A stretch of DNA of 64,000 nucleotides from Mesorhizobium sp. C432A (GCF_030323145.1 NZ_CP100470.1:434001-498000); one strand, 5' to 3'; positions 1 to 8,513 are shown, counted from the first letter of the stretch. The notes: generated by a model not told the origin, from the letters alone. Translations and numbers: made by a program.

Positions 1-776
1 AGCGCGGCCTGCATCATGGCGCGCACCTTGCTTTCCATCAGCCTCGACGTTTCCTTGCGGTTCGAGCCCTTGGAAAAGGCGATTGGCTCGCCGAAATGCA
101 CCTCGACGTCAATGGCGCCTTCGGCCATCAGCACCTTGAGATGCGGCACCAGGTCCTGATCGCCGATCCAGGCAGCGAGCGGCCGGTGGCGGCGGCCGAG
201 GGGCACGCCGTGCACCCGCGTGTAGGCAATCGCCAGCGGCTGGATGAAGACCTGCTCGGCCGCGCCTTCCGAAATCGCCATCGAGGCGGCGCCGAACAAG
301 GTGCTCTTGAACGGCAGGATGGTGTTGCCGTCGCCGGTAGAGCCCTCGGCAAACAGCACCATGGCGTCGCCCTTGGCCATGCGGCTGGCGATCTCGCTGG
401 CCTGGTCGCCAGCTGTCCGCTTGCGCTCGCGTTCGATGAAGACCGTACGCTGCAGTTTCGACAGCCAGCCGATCAGCGGCCATCCCTCCATGTCCGCCCT
501 GGCGATGAAGGTCACATCGGCAAAGGAGCCCAGCACCATGATGTCGGTCCAGGAGATATGGTTCGAGGCGACCAGCAGCGGGCGCTGGCTGGACAGTGCG
601 CCTTTGACATGGATGCGCAGGCCGAGCGTCCGGACGATGAGGCTGTGCCAGACCTTCAGAATGACCGTCTCGCGCCAGATTCCGGTCTTCATCGACAGCA
701 GCTGCAAGGGCACAAGGACCAGCGAACCGACGACAACGAGGCTCAGCGCCAGGAAAATCCTGATTTTTCCGATCAT
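1..776 (-). CDS. plsC: 1-acyl-sn-glycerol-3-phosphate acyltransferase (3' end beyond window)
   Basis: Transfers an acyl chain to lysophosphatidic acid to give phosphatidic acid at the inner membrane. Reading the minus strand from the ATG at 776 gives an open frame of 258 codons running off the window. The protein begins with a hydrophobic segment (about residues 5-25), followed by the acyltransferase motif NHISWTD (His73 and Asp78, the HX4D pair) and a second block FAEGSTG around residues 142-148 that corresponds to the substrate-binding FPEGTR block. It lies 28 bp downstream of rimI in the same direction, so tsaB-rimI-plsC is probably one operon. In rhizobia this set is often followed by a Fur-family gene and miaB, which would lie outside the window (inference). 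The C-terminus is missing only because of the window edge. Confidence 0.9.
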   Translation of the reverse strand, partial: MIGKIRIFLALSLVVVGSLVLVPLQLLSMKTGIWRETVILKVWHSLIVRTLGLRIHVKGALSSQRPLLVASNHISWTDIMVLGSFADVTFIARADMEGWPLIGWLSKLQRTVFIERERKRTAGDQASEIASRMAKGDAMVLFAEGSTGDGNTILPFKSTLFGAASMAISEGAAEQVFIQPLAIAYTRVHGVPLGRRHRPLAAWIGDQDLVPHLKVLMAEGAIDVEVHFGEPIAFSKGSNRKETSRLMESKVRAMMQAA

Positions 777-804
777 GCAGCTTGGCCCTGCCCCAAAACT
801 TTGG

Positions 805-1299
805 CTAGCGAAGATCGCGGCGCATGACAAGCGCGCCGGTAGGACCATGTTCGGTCGAGCGGTAATAATTGGCGCGGTGGCCGACTTGTCGGAAGCCCAG
901 CCGCCGGTAGAGGGCGATGGCAGCGACATTGGTCTCGTCGACCTCAAGGAACAGCGCCTCGGCGCGCTGCGCATGCAATTCGCGCAGTACCGCGTCCATC
1001 AACTGCCAGCCGAGCCCCTGGCGGCGATGCGAGCGCGCCACCGCCACGGTCAGAATTTCGCCCTCGCCGGCTGCAAGCCTGGCCAGCACGAAGCCGACCG
1101 GCGGCTTGGCGCCCTGGCCGATTTCGCGCGCGGCATAGCCGAACACGGTTTCCTGTTCGAGCAACGCGGCGAATTCGCCATCGGTCCAGGGCCGGACGAA
1201 ATCCTCGCGATGCAGCACCGACGCTGCCGGGCTGTCGGCGATGGTCAGCGGCTCGAGCGCATAGTCCCTGCGGCGCGGCTGGAGGAAAGGGATGCGCAT
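805..1299 (-). CDS. rimI: RimI-like GNAT N-acetyltransferase
   Basis: A 164-residue GNAT-fold acetyltransferase. In characterised relatives RimI acetylates the N-terminal alanine of ribosomal protein S18. The acetyl-CoA binding motif is visible as VARSHRRQGLG (residues 87-97), and the C-terminal part has the usual NVAAIALYRRLGF segment. The length fits the family. The start ATG overlaps the tsaB stop by one base (TAATG), indicating translational coupling. The neighbourhood tsaB-rimI supports the name, since these genes are adjacent in many alphaproteobacteria. The exact substrate cannot be read from sequence. Confidence 0.88.
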   Translation of the reverse strand: MRIPFLQPRRRDYALEPLTIADSPAASVLHREDFVRPWTDGEFAALLEQETVFGYAAREIGQGAKPPVGFVLARLAAGEGEILTVAVARSHRRQGLGWQLMDAVLRELHAQRAEALFLEVDETNVAAIALYRRLGFRQVGHRANYYRSTEHGPTGALVMRRDLR

Positions 1300-1976
1300 T
1301 ACCGTTTCTGCCTCAACAGGATGAACCCGGCCTGCGGCTTGGCATCGGCGCCGCGCAGATAGAGTGGCTTCGGCTTGTCGCCCTCGCCTTTTGCAGCGGC
1401 GAGCCGGGCGTAGACGGCAATGTCGGCGGTGGCAGCCGTCGGGCCGATATCGAAATCGCGACCGGCCGCGGCTGCGATCTGCACGGCGGCCGTGCCGGCA
1501 AGCACCGGACGATTGTCCGCCGCCATTCCCGCGGCTTGCGCAAGTGTGGTCACCGCCGGACCATAGCGCAAAATCGTATCTGCGTCGTAAAACGCGGCAT
1601 GGATCTCCTCGCGGCCTGCATCGAGAGCGGCCAGGATCGGGCGGCCGGGAAATGCCGCCCTCGCCTCGGCCGCCAGCGCCTCCAGTGTCGTTACCCCGAT
1701 CGCCGGGATCTTCAGCGCCAGCGCCAGGCCGCGCGCCGCCGAGACGCCCACCCGCAGGCCGGTGAAGGAACCCGGACCGATGGAGACCGCAACGGCGCCA
1801 AGGCCGGCATAATCGGTGCCGTCCGCTTTCAACGCTTCGTCAATGACAGCCATCAGGTGTTCGGCGTGGCCTTTGCCGAGATCGAGTACCGAGCGGCCGA
1901 GCTCTCTGCCGCCCGATGCGTCATAGACGCAAGCGGCGCAGAGATCGGCGGCACAGTCGATGGCGAGCAGTTTCAT
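1299..1976 (-). CDS. tsaB: tRNA threonylcarbamoyladenosine biosynthesis protein TsaB
   Basis: TsaB (YeaZ) is the partner of TsaD that, with TsaE and TsaC, makes the t6A modification at position 37 of ANN-decoding tRNAs. The 225-residue protein begins MKLLAIDCAADLCAACV, the ASKHA-fold N-terminus, and contains the conserved stretch SIGPGSFTGLRVG around residues 66-78. It lacks the metal-binding histidines of TsaD, as expected for TsaB. It is the first gene of the tsaB-rimI-plsC run. No strong Shine-Dalgarno sequence is visible ahead of the ATG at 1976. Confidence 0.92.
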   Translation of the reverse strand: MKLLAIDCAADLCAACVYDASGGRELGRSVLDLGKGHAEHLMAVIDEALKADGTDYAGLGAVAVSIGPGSFTGLRVGVSAARGLALALKIPAIGVTTLEALAAEARAAFPGRPILAALDAGREEIHAAFYDADTILRYGPAVTTLAQAAGMAADNRPVLAGTAAVQIAAAAGRDFDIGPTAATADIAVYARLAAAKGEGDKPKPLYLRGADAKPQAGFILLRQKR

Positions 1977-2083
1977 AGGCGACCGGTTCGAAAAACAGTC
2001 TCCCTCTGCCCGCCACGGCGCGCCGCCGCAAGAGCCAGCGCGTAAATTGTTAAGCGGCTTCGCTTCGGTGCAGGCCGGACGGC

Positions 2084-3199
2084 TTACGCCGCTGGCGCGA
2101 TGCGCAGCATGTGGTTGTCCCAGACATAGTCGGGCTCGGAGCGCGTCGCGCCGCTGCCTTCGATGATTTCGCCGGCACCCGTGGTTGCCATGAAGCCCGG
2201 GCCGTCGGGCGCCAGGCCGCAGACCTCGACCAGCGCCTTGGTGGCGACGATCTTGCCGCTGGCGGCGTCGATGACGGCCAGCGAATTGCCTTCCGGCGAA
2301 GACACCGCGACCGTGCCGGCAATCGGGTTGGCGGCGACCGAGCCGATGTAATTCCGGAAGCCGGATAGCACGTCTTGCGGCATGTCGAGCAGCTGCAGCC
2401 CCTTGCCGCGCGTGGCGCGGCCGACCAGCGGTGGCCGCTCGGTGCCCGGCCCGCGGTACTGGCAGCCGAACCAGATGGTGCCTGTGGGGTCGGCATCCAT
2501 GTGGCGAATCGACAGCTGGTGCAGAGCCGGCGGCAGTTCGTGCTTTTCGATGAGATCGCCGGTTGTGCGATCGACCAGCACATAGGACGGCTTCATGGTG
2601 GCGATGTTGAGCTCGGCGCGGCCATAGTCGGGATGGGTCTCGATGCCGCCATTGGCGATGGCGATCGTCCGGCCGTCTCCGAGCAGCAAGAGCTCATGCG
2701 GCCCCATGCCATAGGTCGGAAACTCGCCGATGCGGCTGAACTTGGCCCGTGCGTCGTAGATCCCGACGACGCCGGCGGCATTGTCGAAATTGTTTTCGGT
2801 GACGTAAAGCAGCGCGCCGTCGGTGGAAAACACACCGTGGCCGAAGAAATGCCGACCGGTGATGCTGGCGATGGTCAGCGGCGGCTCGCGGCCGGCATGG
2901 TCGAAGACCACGGCGAAGGTGCCGGGTTGCCGGGCGAAGACCACGGAGCGCTTCGAGACCGGATCGAAGGTGACGTCGTGGCCACGGTCGGGCAGGTCGA
3001 TCGCATGCAATACTTTTCCGGCTTCCGACAACACAGCGGCGCCAAAGCTGCCGTCGCGCTTGACGAAGGCGGTGGCAAAGACGGCATCGGCGGCAAGCGT
3101 GTCCGCCCAGGCCCGCGGCGCCATTGACGCGACGAAGCCGGCGCCGGCAGCTCTGAGAAAATCGCGGCGGTCCATCAGCGGCGTGCGTGTCGCAACCAT
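2084..3199 (-). CDS. DUF1513 family protein, Tat-exported, iron-module member
   Basis: A 371-residue protein whose N-terminus has a twin-arginine signal: RR at residues 11-12 in MDRRDFLRAAGAG, followed by a short hydrophobic stretch and an alanine-rich cleavage region. The body has repeated Gly/Asp-rich strands (for example GHGVFSTDGALLYVTEN) that suggest a beta-propeller. Family members are found next to imelysin and DUF1111 genes. Its biochemical role is unknown; a periplasmic accessory role in iron handling is inferred from context. It starts 3 bp after the stop of the second imelysin gene, with GGGGA about 8 bases before the ATG, so it is the last gene of the run. An alternative start is Met9. 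Confidence 0.85.
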   Translation of the reverse strand: MVATRTPLMDRRDFLRAAGAGFVASMAPRAWADTLAADAVFATAFVKRDGSFGAAVLSEAGKVLHAIDLPDRGHDVTFDPVSKRSVVFARQPGTFAVVFDHAGREPPLTIASITGRHFFGHGVFSTDGALLYVTENNFDNAAGVVGIYDARAKFSRIGEFPTYGMGPHELLLLGDGRTIAIANGGIETHPDYGRAELNIATMKPSYVLVDRTTGDLIEKHELPPALHQLSIRHMDADPTGTIWFGCQYRGPGTERPPLVGRATRGKGLQLLDMPQDVLSGFRNYIGSVAANPIAGTVAVSSPEGNSLAVIDAASGKIVATKALVEVCGLAPDGPGFMATTGAGEIIEGSGATRSEPDYVWDNHMLRIAPAA

Positions 3200-3202
3200 T
3201 GG

Positions 3203-4282
3203 TCAGTCCCCGTCCAGTGACGAAAAGCCGGCGGTCAGGCCGAACTCGGCGGTTAGCCGGGTGCCGATCAAGCCCGACAGGCTGGAGGTGATCAGCGCGA
3301 AATGTTCGAGTTTTCCGCGCTCCGCGGGATCGGCGAGCGTCTTGTCGATCCGACCCTGGATGGATTTGGCAGTGGCAACGCCATTGATGAGCTGGATATG
3401 GATGGATTCCGCCATCCATCTGCTATCCTCGGGCAGCGCGTCGCCGAGCTTCGAGGCCTGGAACAGCGCATCAATGCCGGAGAGGTTGCCGGCTAATGAA
3501 AGGCCGGTGTTTTGCGAGCGCCAGTAGATCGCTTGCCTCGGCTTGTCACCCTGCGGTTTGGCGCCGAGAAAACCTTTGAGGCGCACGTCGCGCACCATTT
3601 CGAGTTCATTGATGAACACGCCGACCAATTCGGTCACCGCTTCAGTGCCGTCGCGGTAAAGCGCATTGTCGGGTCCGGGATTGGCCCACAGGCCTGCAAA
3701 ACCGTCCGGTTTTTTCCAGGCGGCGTCGACATCGGCCGCCATGGTCTCGATATTCTTGGCGATCGCCGCGCCATAGGCGCAGCGATAGGGCTCGTCCTTG
3801 CCGACGAGCGTCTCGGCGCCGTCGCCGTAAAGCACGAACTCAAGCGCCCCTAATCCCTGCATCGCGACACTCTTGCCCGCCAGCTGCGCCGGATCGGTGG
3901 CGGTCGGATCCTTGCCGGCCAGCGCCGCCTGCACCTGCTTCAGGCCGATGCTCTTTCGGTCCGGCCAGTAGAGCATGCGCTCCAGCCGGTTGTTCTCCTT
4001 GATTGGCCCGAAGCCGATGATTTCAGCCGACGACCAGGCTGCGACCGTGGCCGAGAATCCGGCATGCGCGGCATCGAGGTTACCCTGCGACGGCGCCTGG
4101 CAGAGCGCGTCCATGGCCTTCGCCAAGGTGCCGGCATGGCCATGCAGGCTGGCATAGGCGGGGCGGACAAAGCCGTCGATCGCTCTTTGGATCACGTCGG
4201 AGGCTTTCACCGAGGCCGATGCCGGGGACGCACCGAACAGAGCCAATGGGAGGAGTAGAACAGGCAAAACCCGCTTGAGCAT
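3203..4282 (-). CDS. Imelysin-family periplasmic protein (second copy)
   Basis: A 359-residue imelysin/peptidase M75-like protein with a classical signal peptide (MLKRVLPVLLLPLALFGASPASA). I chose the ATG at 4282 because it gives this signal peptide and overlaps the upstream stop as TGATG; longer readings lack a signal. Imelysins are periplasmic proteins linked to iron uptake, not proven peptidases. The family's GxHxxE motif appears here as GLGALE (residues 143-148), with glycine in place of the histidine, whereas the first imelysin of the module keeps the histidine. The two copies are therefore not equivalent. It is the fifth gene of a six-gene minus-strand run. Confidence 0.88.
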   Translation of the reverse strand: MLKRVLPVLLLPLALFGASPASASVKASDVIQRAIDGFVRPAYASLHGHAGTLAKAMDALCQAPSQGNLDAAHAGFSATVAAWSSAEIIGFGPIKENNRLERMLYWPDRKSIGLKQVQAALAGKDPTATDPAQLAGKSVAMQGLGALEFVLYGDGAETLVGKDEPYRCAYGAAIAKNIETMAADVDAAWKKPDGFAGLWANPGPDNALYRDGTEAVTELVGVFINELEMVRDVRLKGFLGAKPQGDKPRQAIYWRSQNTGLSLAGNLSGIDALFQASKLGDALPEDSRWMAESIHIQLINGVATAKSIQGRIDKTLADPAERGKLEHFALITSSLSGLIGTRLTAEFGLTAGFSSLDGD

Positions 4283-5871
4283 CAGAATGACTCCAGGAAT
4301 TTGATGAGAGCATCGCGGTCGGCCGTATTGGCGGCGGCGAAGCGATCGCGCGCTTTCTGCCCCTCGCCACCATGCCACAGGATCGCTTCGGCAAGCGTGC
4401 GCGCACGCCCGTCATGCAGGAAGAAAGCGTTGCCGTTGACGGTCTTTGTCAGGCCGATGCCCCATAGCGGCGGGGTGCGCCATTCACTGCCCGTGGCATC
4501 GCCCACCGCCTGGCCGTCGGCAAGGCCAGGCCCCATGTCGTGCAGCAGAAAGTCGGAATAGGGCCAGATCAGTTGGAACGCCTGCGCCTTGTTCCCGCGC
4601 ATGGTGACGAATTTCGGCGTATGACAGGCAATGCAGCCCATCTCGTAGAACAGCTTCTTGCCGGCGAGCACGGCGGGTGCGCCGACATCGCGCCGCGCCG
4701 GCACCGCAAGGTTCTGCGAATAGAAGGTGACGAGGTCCATCACCGGTGGTGGCGCCTCGACCGGGCCGAGCCGCTTCTGCACGCCATTGGGCATGGCCAA
4801 ACAGGCCTCTTCGGCTGCGGTGCAATCGCCCCAGTGACTGGGCTCTTCCGGCGTCGAAATGCCGATGTCGCCGGCAAAGGCGTCCGCCGCCTGCTGGCGG
4901 ATCGACGCGGTCTGGGCCTTCCAACCGAAGCGGCCAAGCGTCAGTTGCCCACTGCTGAGGTCACGCACCATGTTGGGCTTGCCGGAAATGCCGTCGCGGT
5001 CGTCGGGATCGGCATGGGCAAGGAGGTCGGCCGGCGCGATCTGCTCGATCAGGCCAAGGCCGATCATTGGCGGCGTCAGGCGCGGCGACAGCGTGGTGCG
5101 CGGGTCAAGCGGGCCGTAGCCAAGCCCGTCGACCGAATAGCTCGGCTTGCGCAGCCAAACCAGGCTGCCGTCGCCGAGCGTGACCTTTTCCTCGCGATAG
5201 TCGACATACATGCGGCCTTCGCCCTTGAGGCCGGGCACCGCCAGTCCCTGCAACTGCGCGCCGTAGACCGGATCGGGGAAGTTCAGCACCTTGTGCGCGG
5301 CGATCTCGGTCTTTTCCTCGGCCGTGCTCGCATCGCGCGCTAGCCGCAGGAACATCGACGTGGTGCGGCTGTCGGCGGCCGGCGGGCGGCCGCGGCCATC
5401 CTTCAAATGGCAATTCTGGCAGGCGCGCTCGTTGAACAGGGGTCCGAGACCGTCCGAGGCCTGGGTCGAGGATGGCGACGACACCCAGTTCTTGCGGAAA
5501 AGCGCATTGCCGAGCTTGAAATTGCCCTGTTCCTCGAAGGTAATGTTTTCAGAGGGTTGCGAGAAGGCGTCGCGGTCGACCTGCTTGCGCGACGTGCCGG
5601 CGCCGCCTTGCATCGTTTCGAAGGATTCGGGCTTGGAGAAATCCTGGGTTGGCCTGGTAACTGCAAGGACGCGGGCCTGGTCCTTCGGCGTCAGGTCGGT
5701 GCGGCTCGTGGCGAGGCCGACCGGTTCCGACGATCCGGCCAGGGCCGGGGCCAAAATTGCCGCCAGGGTTACAACCGAAAGCCCGCGAAAGGCCTGATAT
5801 CGCGGGTTTTTGAGGAGCAGCGGGCCGGCGGCCCGCCGCAAGCGGCGCAGAATATCTATGGGGCGCCGCAT
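4282..5871 (-). CDS. Di-heme oxidoreductase-like protein (DUF1111)
   Basis: A 529-residue periplasmic or membrane-anchored protein with two CXXCH heme c motifs, CQNCH (residues 151-155) and CIACH (413-417). A hydrophobic stretch near residues 30-46 is the likely signal or anchor. These features fit the DUF1111 di-heme family, sometimes called thiol oxidoreductase, which is repeatedly found beside imelysin genes. A redox role in reducing or oxidising iron outside the cytoplasm is plausible but not shown. The gene starts 12 bp after the bfr stop, and its own stop overlaps the next start by one base. The start at 5871 has no well-placed ribosome site, so coupling to bfr or a nearby alternative start is possible. 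Confidence 0.87.
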   Translation of the reverse strand: MRRPIDILRRLRRAAGPLLLKNPRYQAFRGLSVVTLAAILAPALAGSSEPVGLATSRTDLTPKDQARVLAVTRPTQDFSKPESFETMQGGAGTSRKQVDRDAFSQPSENITFEEQGNFKLGNALFRKNWVSSPSSTQASDGLGPLFNERACQNCHLKDGRGRPPAADSRTTSMFLRLARDASTAEEKTEIAAHKVLNFPDPVYGAQLQGLAVPGLKGEGRMYVDYREEKVTLGDGSLVWLRKPSYSVDGLGYGPLDPRTTLSPRLTPPMIGLGLIEQIAPADLLAHADPDDRDGISGKPNMVRDLSSGQLTLGRFGWKAQTASIRQQAADAFAGDIGISTPEEPSHWGDCTAAEEACLAMPNGVQKRLGPVEAPPPVMDLVTFYSQNLAVPARRDVGAPAVLAGKKLFYEMGCIACHTPKFVTMRGNKAQAFQLIWPYSDFLLHDMGPGLADGQAVGDATGSEWRTPPLWGIGLTKTVNGNAFFLHDGRARTLAEAILWHGGEGQKARDRFAAANTADRDALIKFLESF

Positions 5872-5883
5872 TCCTGCATGGTC

Positions 5884-6369
5884 CTATTCCGCCTCGTCCG
5901 CCGATGCGGCGTTGAGCTGGCCGTATTTTTCCTCGCCGATCGAGGCAAGGAGGTCGAGCTGCGTCTCGAGGAAGTCGATGTGACCTTCCTCATCCGCCAG
6001 CAATTCCTCGAACAGCTTCATCGTCACGTAGTCGCCGGCTTCGTTGCAGATCTCGCGCGAACGCTTGTAGGCGGTGCGTGCGTCATATTCGCCGGCGAGA
6101 TCGGATTCGAGCACTTCCTTGACGTTCTGGCCGATGCGCAACGGCGCCACGGACTGCAAATTGGGATGCCCTTCGAGGAAGATGATACGGGCCACCAGCC
6201 GGTCGGCATGGTGCATCTCCTCGATCGATTCGGCGCGTTCCTTCTTTGCCAGCTTGGCATATCCCCAATCTTCGAGCAGGCGGAAATGCACCCAGTATTG
6301 ATTGACGGCGCCAAGCTCCAGGAACAGAGCCTCGTTAAGCCGCTCGATGATCTGCGGTTCGCCTTTCAT
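5884..6369 (-). CDS. bfr: Bacterioferritin
   Basis: A 161-residue bacterioferritin that oxidises ferrous iron and stores it as a mineral in a 24-subunit shell. All ferroxidase ligands sit at the canonical positions: Glu18, Glu51, His54, Glu94, Glu127 and His130. The heme ligand Met52 is also present. I chose the ATG at 6369 because GGGAGCAG precedes it at good spacing and the numbering then matches characterised bacterioferritins exactly; the longer open frame is upstream read-through. It overlaps the 3' end of bfd by 35 bp and sits inside an iron-module gene run. Confidence 0.96.
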   Translation of the reverse strand: MKGEPQIIERLNEALFLELGAVNQYWVHFRLLEDWGYAKLAKKERAESIEEMHHADRLVARIIFLEGHPNLQSVAPLRIGQNVKEVLESDLAGEYDARTAYKRSREICNEAGDYVTMKLFEELLADEEGHIDFLETQLDLLASIGEEKYGQLNAASADEAE

Positions 6370-6646
6370 GGATTCTGCTCCCATATTGGACGCGCAGGCC
6401 TCTGACGCGATCCAGGTGTGAAACGATGTCCACGCCGCTCGCCTCCGAACGGGTGTGGTAATTTTCGGTGACCCGAATGATCGTTTCGACCACATTTGGG
6501 AAGCAGCCGCAACAGCGACCGCGCTTTTGCATCGTGTGATAGACCTTCGCCGGCACGATCAGTTGCCAGGGGTCCTGATCCAGCAGATCGACGATCGTCT
6601 GCTCAATCTCCTTTTCGGTGATGATGTTGCAATGGCAGATCAGCAT
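6335..6646 (-). CDS. bfd: Bacterioferritin-associated ferredoxin
   Basis: A 103-residue protein with the [2Fe-2S] ligand pattern of Bfd: Cys4 and Cys6 in MLICHC, and Cys45 and Cys48 in RGRCCGC. Bfd passes electrons to bacterioferritin to release stored iron. The C-terminal third (from about residue 70) is longer than in the short enterobacterial Bfd and is encoded partly over the start of bfr, with a 35-bp overlap in a different frame. The next gene being bfr confirms the assignment. Confidence 0.93.
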   Translation of the reverse strand: MLICHCNIITEKEIEQTIVDLLDQDPWQLIVPAKVYHTMQKRGRCCGCFPNVVETIIRVTENYHTRSEASGVDIVSHLDRVRGLRVQYGSRIHERRTADHRAA

Positions 6647-6705
6647 GGATTGGCTCTGGCTGACGGCGCCCCTCCGCGCCGTTTGGCTGGTGGTACGTCT
6701 TAGTT

Positions 6706-6754
6706 GAGCATGACCTTTTCCGAAAACCGGCTTCCACTTTTCGGGGTCATGCTC
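6706..6754. repeat. Rhizobial palindromic intergenic element (copy A)
   Basis: The 10-base arms GAGCATGACC (6706-6715) and GGTCATGCTC (6745-6754) are perfect inverted repeats. Between them is a second dyad, CCGAAAA and TTTTCGG. The element resembles the short mosaic palindromes seen many times in Mesorhizobium chromosomes and is related to the copy at 8468. It lies between the first imelysin gene and bfd, so it would be transcribed and could fold in the message. Confidence 0.8.
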
Positions 6755-6758
6755 GCGG

Positions 6759-8051
6759 CTACTTGAACACCTTGTCCGGTGCGTCGAGGCTGTCGGACCC
6801 CTCGAAGGCTATGTTGTTCAGCTTCAGCGCGCCGACGGCGCGTTCGATCGACTTGGTCTGGTCGACCAGCGCGTCGATTGCCGCTTGCACGGTAGCATTG
6901 CCTTCGGTGTTGCCCTCGGCGATCTGCTGGTCGTAGGCCTCGCCGGCCACTCCCCGCGCCTTGATCGCCTCCATCTTGGCGACCGAGACATCGAGCTTGT
7001 CGTACAGTTCCTTGTCGATCGCCGGATCGGCCGCCTTGACCATATCGTGCACCGACGGGCCTGAAACGACGGCGCCGTCGGTGCGCGTGTAGCTGGCGAG
7101 ATAGGCGGCGCGGATGCCGATGGCGTCATAGAGATGCGAGTTGTAGGTATTATCCGAGAAGCAGTCGTGCTCCTCTTCGGGATCTTGCAGCAGCAGGCCG
7201 AGTTTCATGCGCTCCCCGGCCAGTTCGCCGTAGGACAGCGAGCCCATGCCGGTGAAGATCACCGAGATAGCGGTGTTCGGCTGGCCATCGACGAGGTTCT
7301 TGCGGGCGGCGCCGTCTTCCTTCCAGTTGCCGACCATCTCCTGCAGGTCGGAGACCAGAAGATCGCTGGCCGACTTCAGATACTCGGCCCGGCGATCGCA
7401 ATTGCCGCCGGTGCAGTTCTTGAGGTCATAGTCGGTGTACGGACGCTCGCCGGCGCCCGGGCCGGTGCCGTGCAAATCCTGGCCCCAGAGCAGGAATTCG
7501 ATGGCGTGATAGCCGGTGGCGACATTGGCCTCGATGCCGCCGGCCTCCTGCAGCGTGCCGGAGAGGAATTCCGGCGTCAGCCTGGAGGCGTCGACCTTCT
7601 TGCCGTTGATCTCGATTTCCTTGTTGGCGATGACATTGGCGGTGTAGAGCGCGTTGGCGTCGGACTCGGTGCCGTAGCTCTTGGCGACGTAGTCGATCAG
7701 CCCTTCGTCCAGCGGCCAGGAGTTCACCTTGCCTTCCCAGTCGTCGACGATCTTGTTGCCGAAGCGGTAGACCTCGGTCTGCTGGTAGGGCACGCGCGAC
7801 GCCTTCCAGGCATCGCGGGCGGCATTCAGCGTGTCCGCCGACGGGTTGGCAAGCAGCGCGTCAATAGCCTTGTCGAGTGCCTGCGCCGTGGTCAGCGAAT
7901 CCTCGTACTTGGCCAGCGCGATGTCGGAATAGGTCTTGATGACCGCCTTGGCATCGATCTCCGCCGCTTTGGCCGGCAGGATGAAAACCGCCGCCGTCAA
8001 CATAGCCGTGGCACCGATCGCAGCCAGCCTGCCGCCATATCGCGCTGTCAT
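6759..8051 (-). CDS. Imelysin-family iron-regulated periplasmic protein (first copy)
   Basis: A 430-residue imelysin/peptidase M75-like protein with a signal peptide ending near AKAA (about residue 30). It carries an intact GxHxxE motif, GYHAIE (residues 180-185), the putative metal site of the family. Three consecutive ATG codons (8057, 8054, 8051) open the frame; I chose the third because GGAG then lies about 7 bases upstream. The role in established relatives is iron acquisition at the cell envelope. It is the first gene of the six-gene module, and the ICE-like palindrome lies about 250 bp upstream. The stop is followed by palindromic element A before bfd. Confidence 0.9.
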   Translation of the reverse strand: MTARYGGRLAAIGATAMLTAAVFILPAKAAEIDAKAVIKTYSDIALAKYEDSLTTAQALDKAIDALLANPSADTLNAARDAWKASRVPYQQTEVYRFGNKIVDDWEGKVNSWPLDEGLIDYVAKSYGTESDANALYTANVIANKEIEINGKKVDASRLTPEFLSGTLQEAGGIEANVATGYHAIEFLLWGQDLHGTGPGAGERPYTDYDLKNCTGGNCDRRAEYLKSASDLLVSDLQEMVGNWKEDGAARKNLVDGQPNTAISVIFTGMGSLSYGELAGERMKLGLLLQDPEEEHDCFSDNTYNSHLYDAIGIRAAYLASYTRTDGAVVSGPSVHDMVKAADPAIDKELYDKLDVSVAKMEAIKARGVAGEAYDQQIAEGNTEGNATVQAAIDALVDQTKSIERAVGALKLNNIAFEGSDSLDAPDKVFK

Positions 8052-8303
8052 CATCATTCTCCAGTTCAAAGGGAATTCGGTAAAAGGCGCGCGTGCCAAA
8101 CGGTGCCAAGACATAGGCATGCCGTAGGTCACGACAGATGCCGCGCCGCTCTGCGGCTCACGGAAGAAAGACACCAAATGCCTCCAATCGAACGGGTTCA
8201 AGGCCCAAACATCAAAGGGATGCGCTGACGCGCGAGCCTCCATAAAACGATGGCGAGGCCGGAAGTCAACTGGTGAGCCTTAGAAAATTCAATTGAAACA
8301 ACA

Positions 8304-8334
8304 GTTTAGAATTATTCTAAACTAGGACTGTCAA
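8304..8334 (-). promoter_or_regulatory. ICE-like Irr operator with -35 hexamer
   Basis: Positions 8304-8322 form a perfect 19-base palindrome, GTTTAGAATTATTCTAAAC. It contains TTTAGAA-N3-TTCTAAA, the iron control element bound by the heme-responsive regulator Irr in rhizobia. On the minus strand, a consensus -35 box TTGACA lies at 8334-8329, so the palindrome covers the spacer and -10 region of a promoter reading toward the imelysin-bfd-bfr genes. The -10 itself is a poor match. The site could also affect the divergent reductase gene at 8543. The rest of the 491-bp interval 8052-8542 holds only a palindromic repeat. Confidence 0.75.
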
Positions 8335-8467
8335 CTTTAAATCGTATAGCCAGCAGCCAAGATGAGAGACGGCGCGATTGACAAGCGACCGTTCCGGGTG
8401 CGACCCGGACCGGGGCTCTTGCGACGGCGGCAGACAATCGCCATCTGGCGGAACGGCTCACAATCAA

Positions 8468-8513
8468 AGCATGATGTCGTCCGAAAACCGCTTCACACTT
8501 TCGGCATCATGCT
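8468..8513. repeat. Rhizobial palindromic intergenic element (copy B)
   Basis: AGCATGATG (8468-8476) and CATCATGCT (8505-8513) are perfect inverted arms, and the middle contains CCGAAAACCGCTTCACACTT. The same core appears, with variations, at 6706, 23687 and 25454. It lies just upstream of the ferredoxin reductase start and between it and the ICE-like site. Confidence 0.8.

Noticed and set aside
244..1362. 372-codon plus-strand open frame
   Set aside because: It is antisense to plsC, rimI and tsaB, whose proteins carry clear motifs. The translation is Arg/Ala-rich with no domain; GC-rich DNA produces many such frames.
7134..8228. 364-codon plus-strand open frame opposite the first imelysin gene
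   Set aside because: The minus strand encodes a signal peptide and the GxHxxE motif; the plus-strand translation is low-complexity Gly/Val/Arg with no family features.
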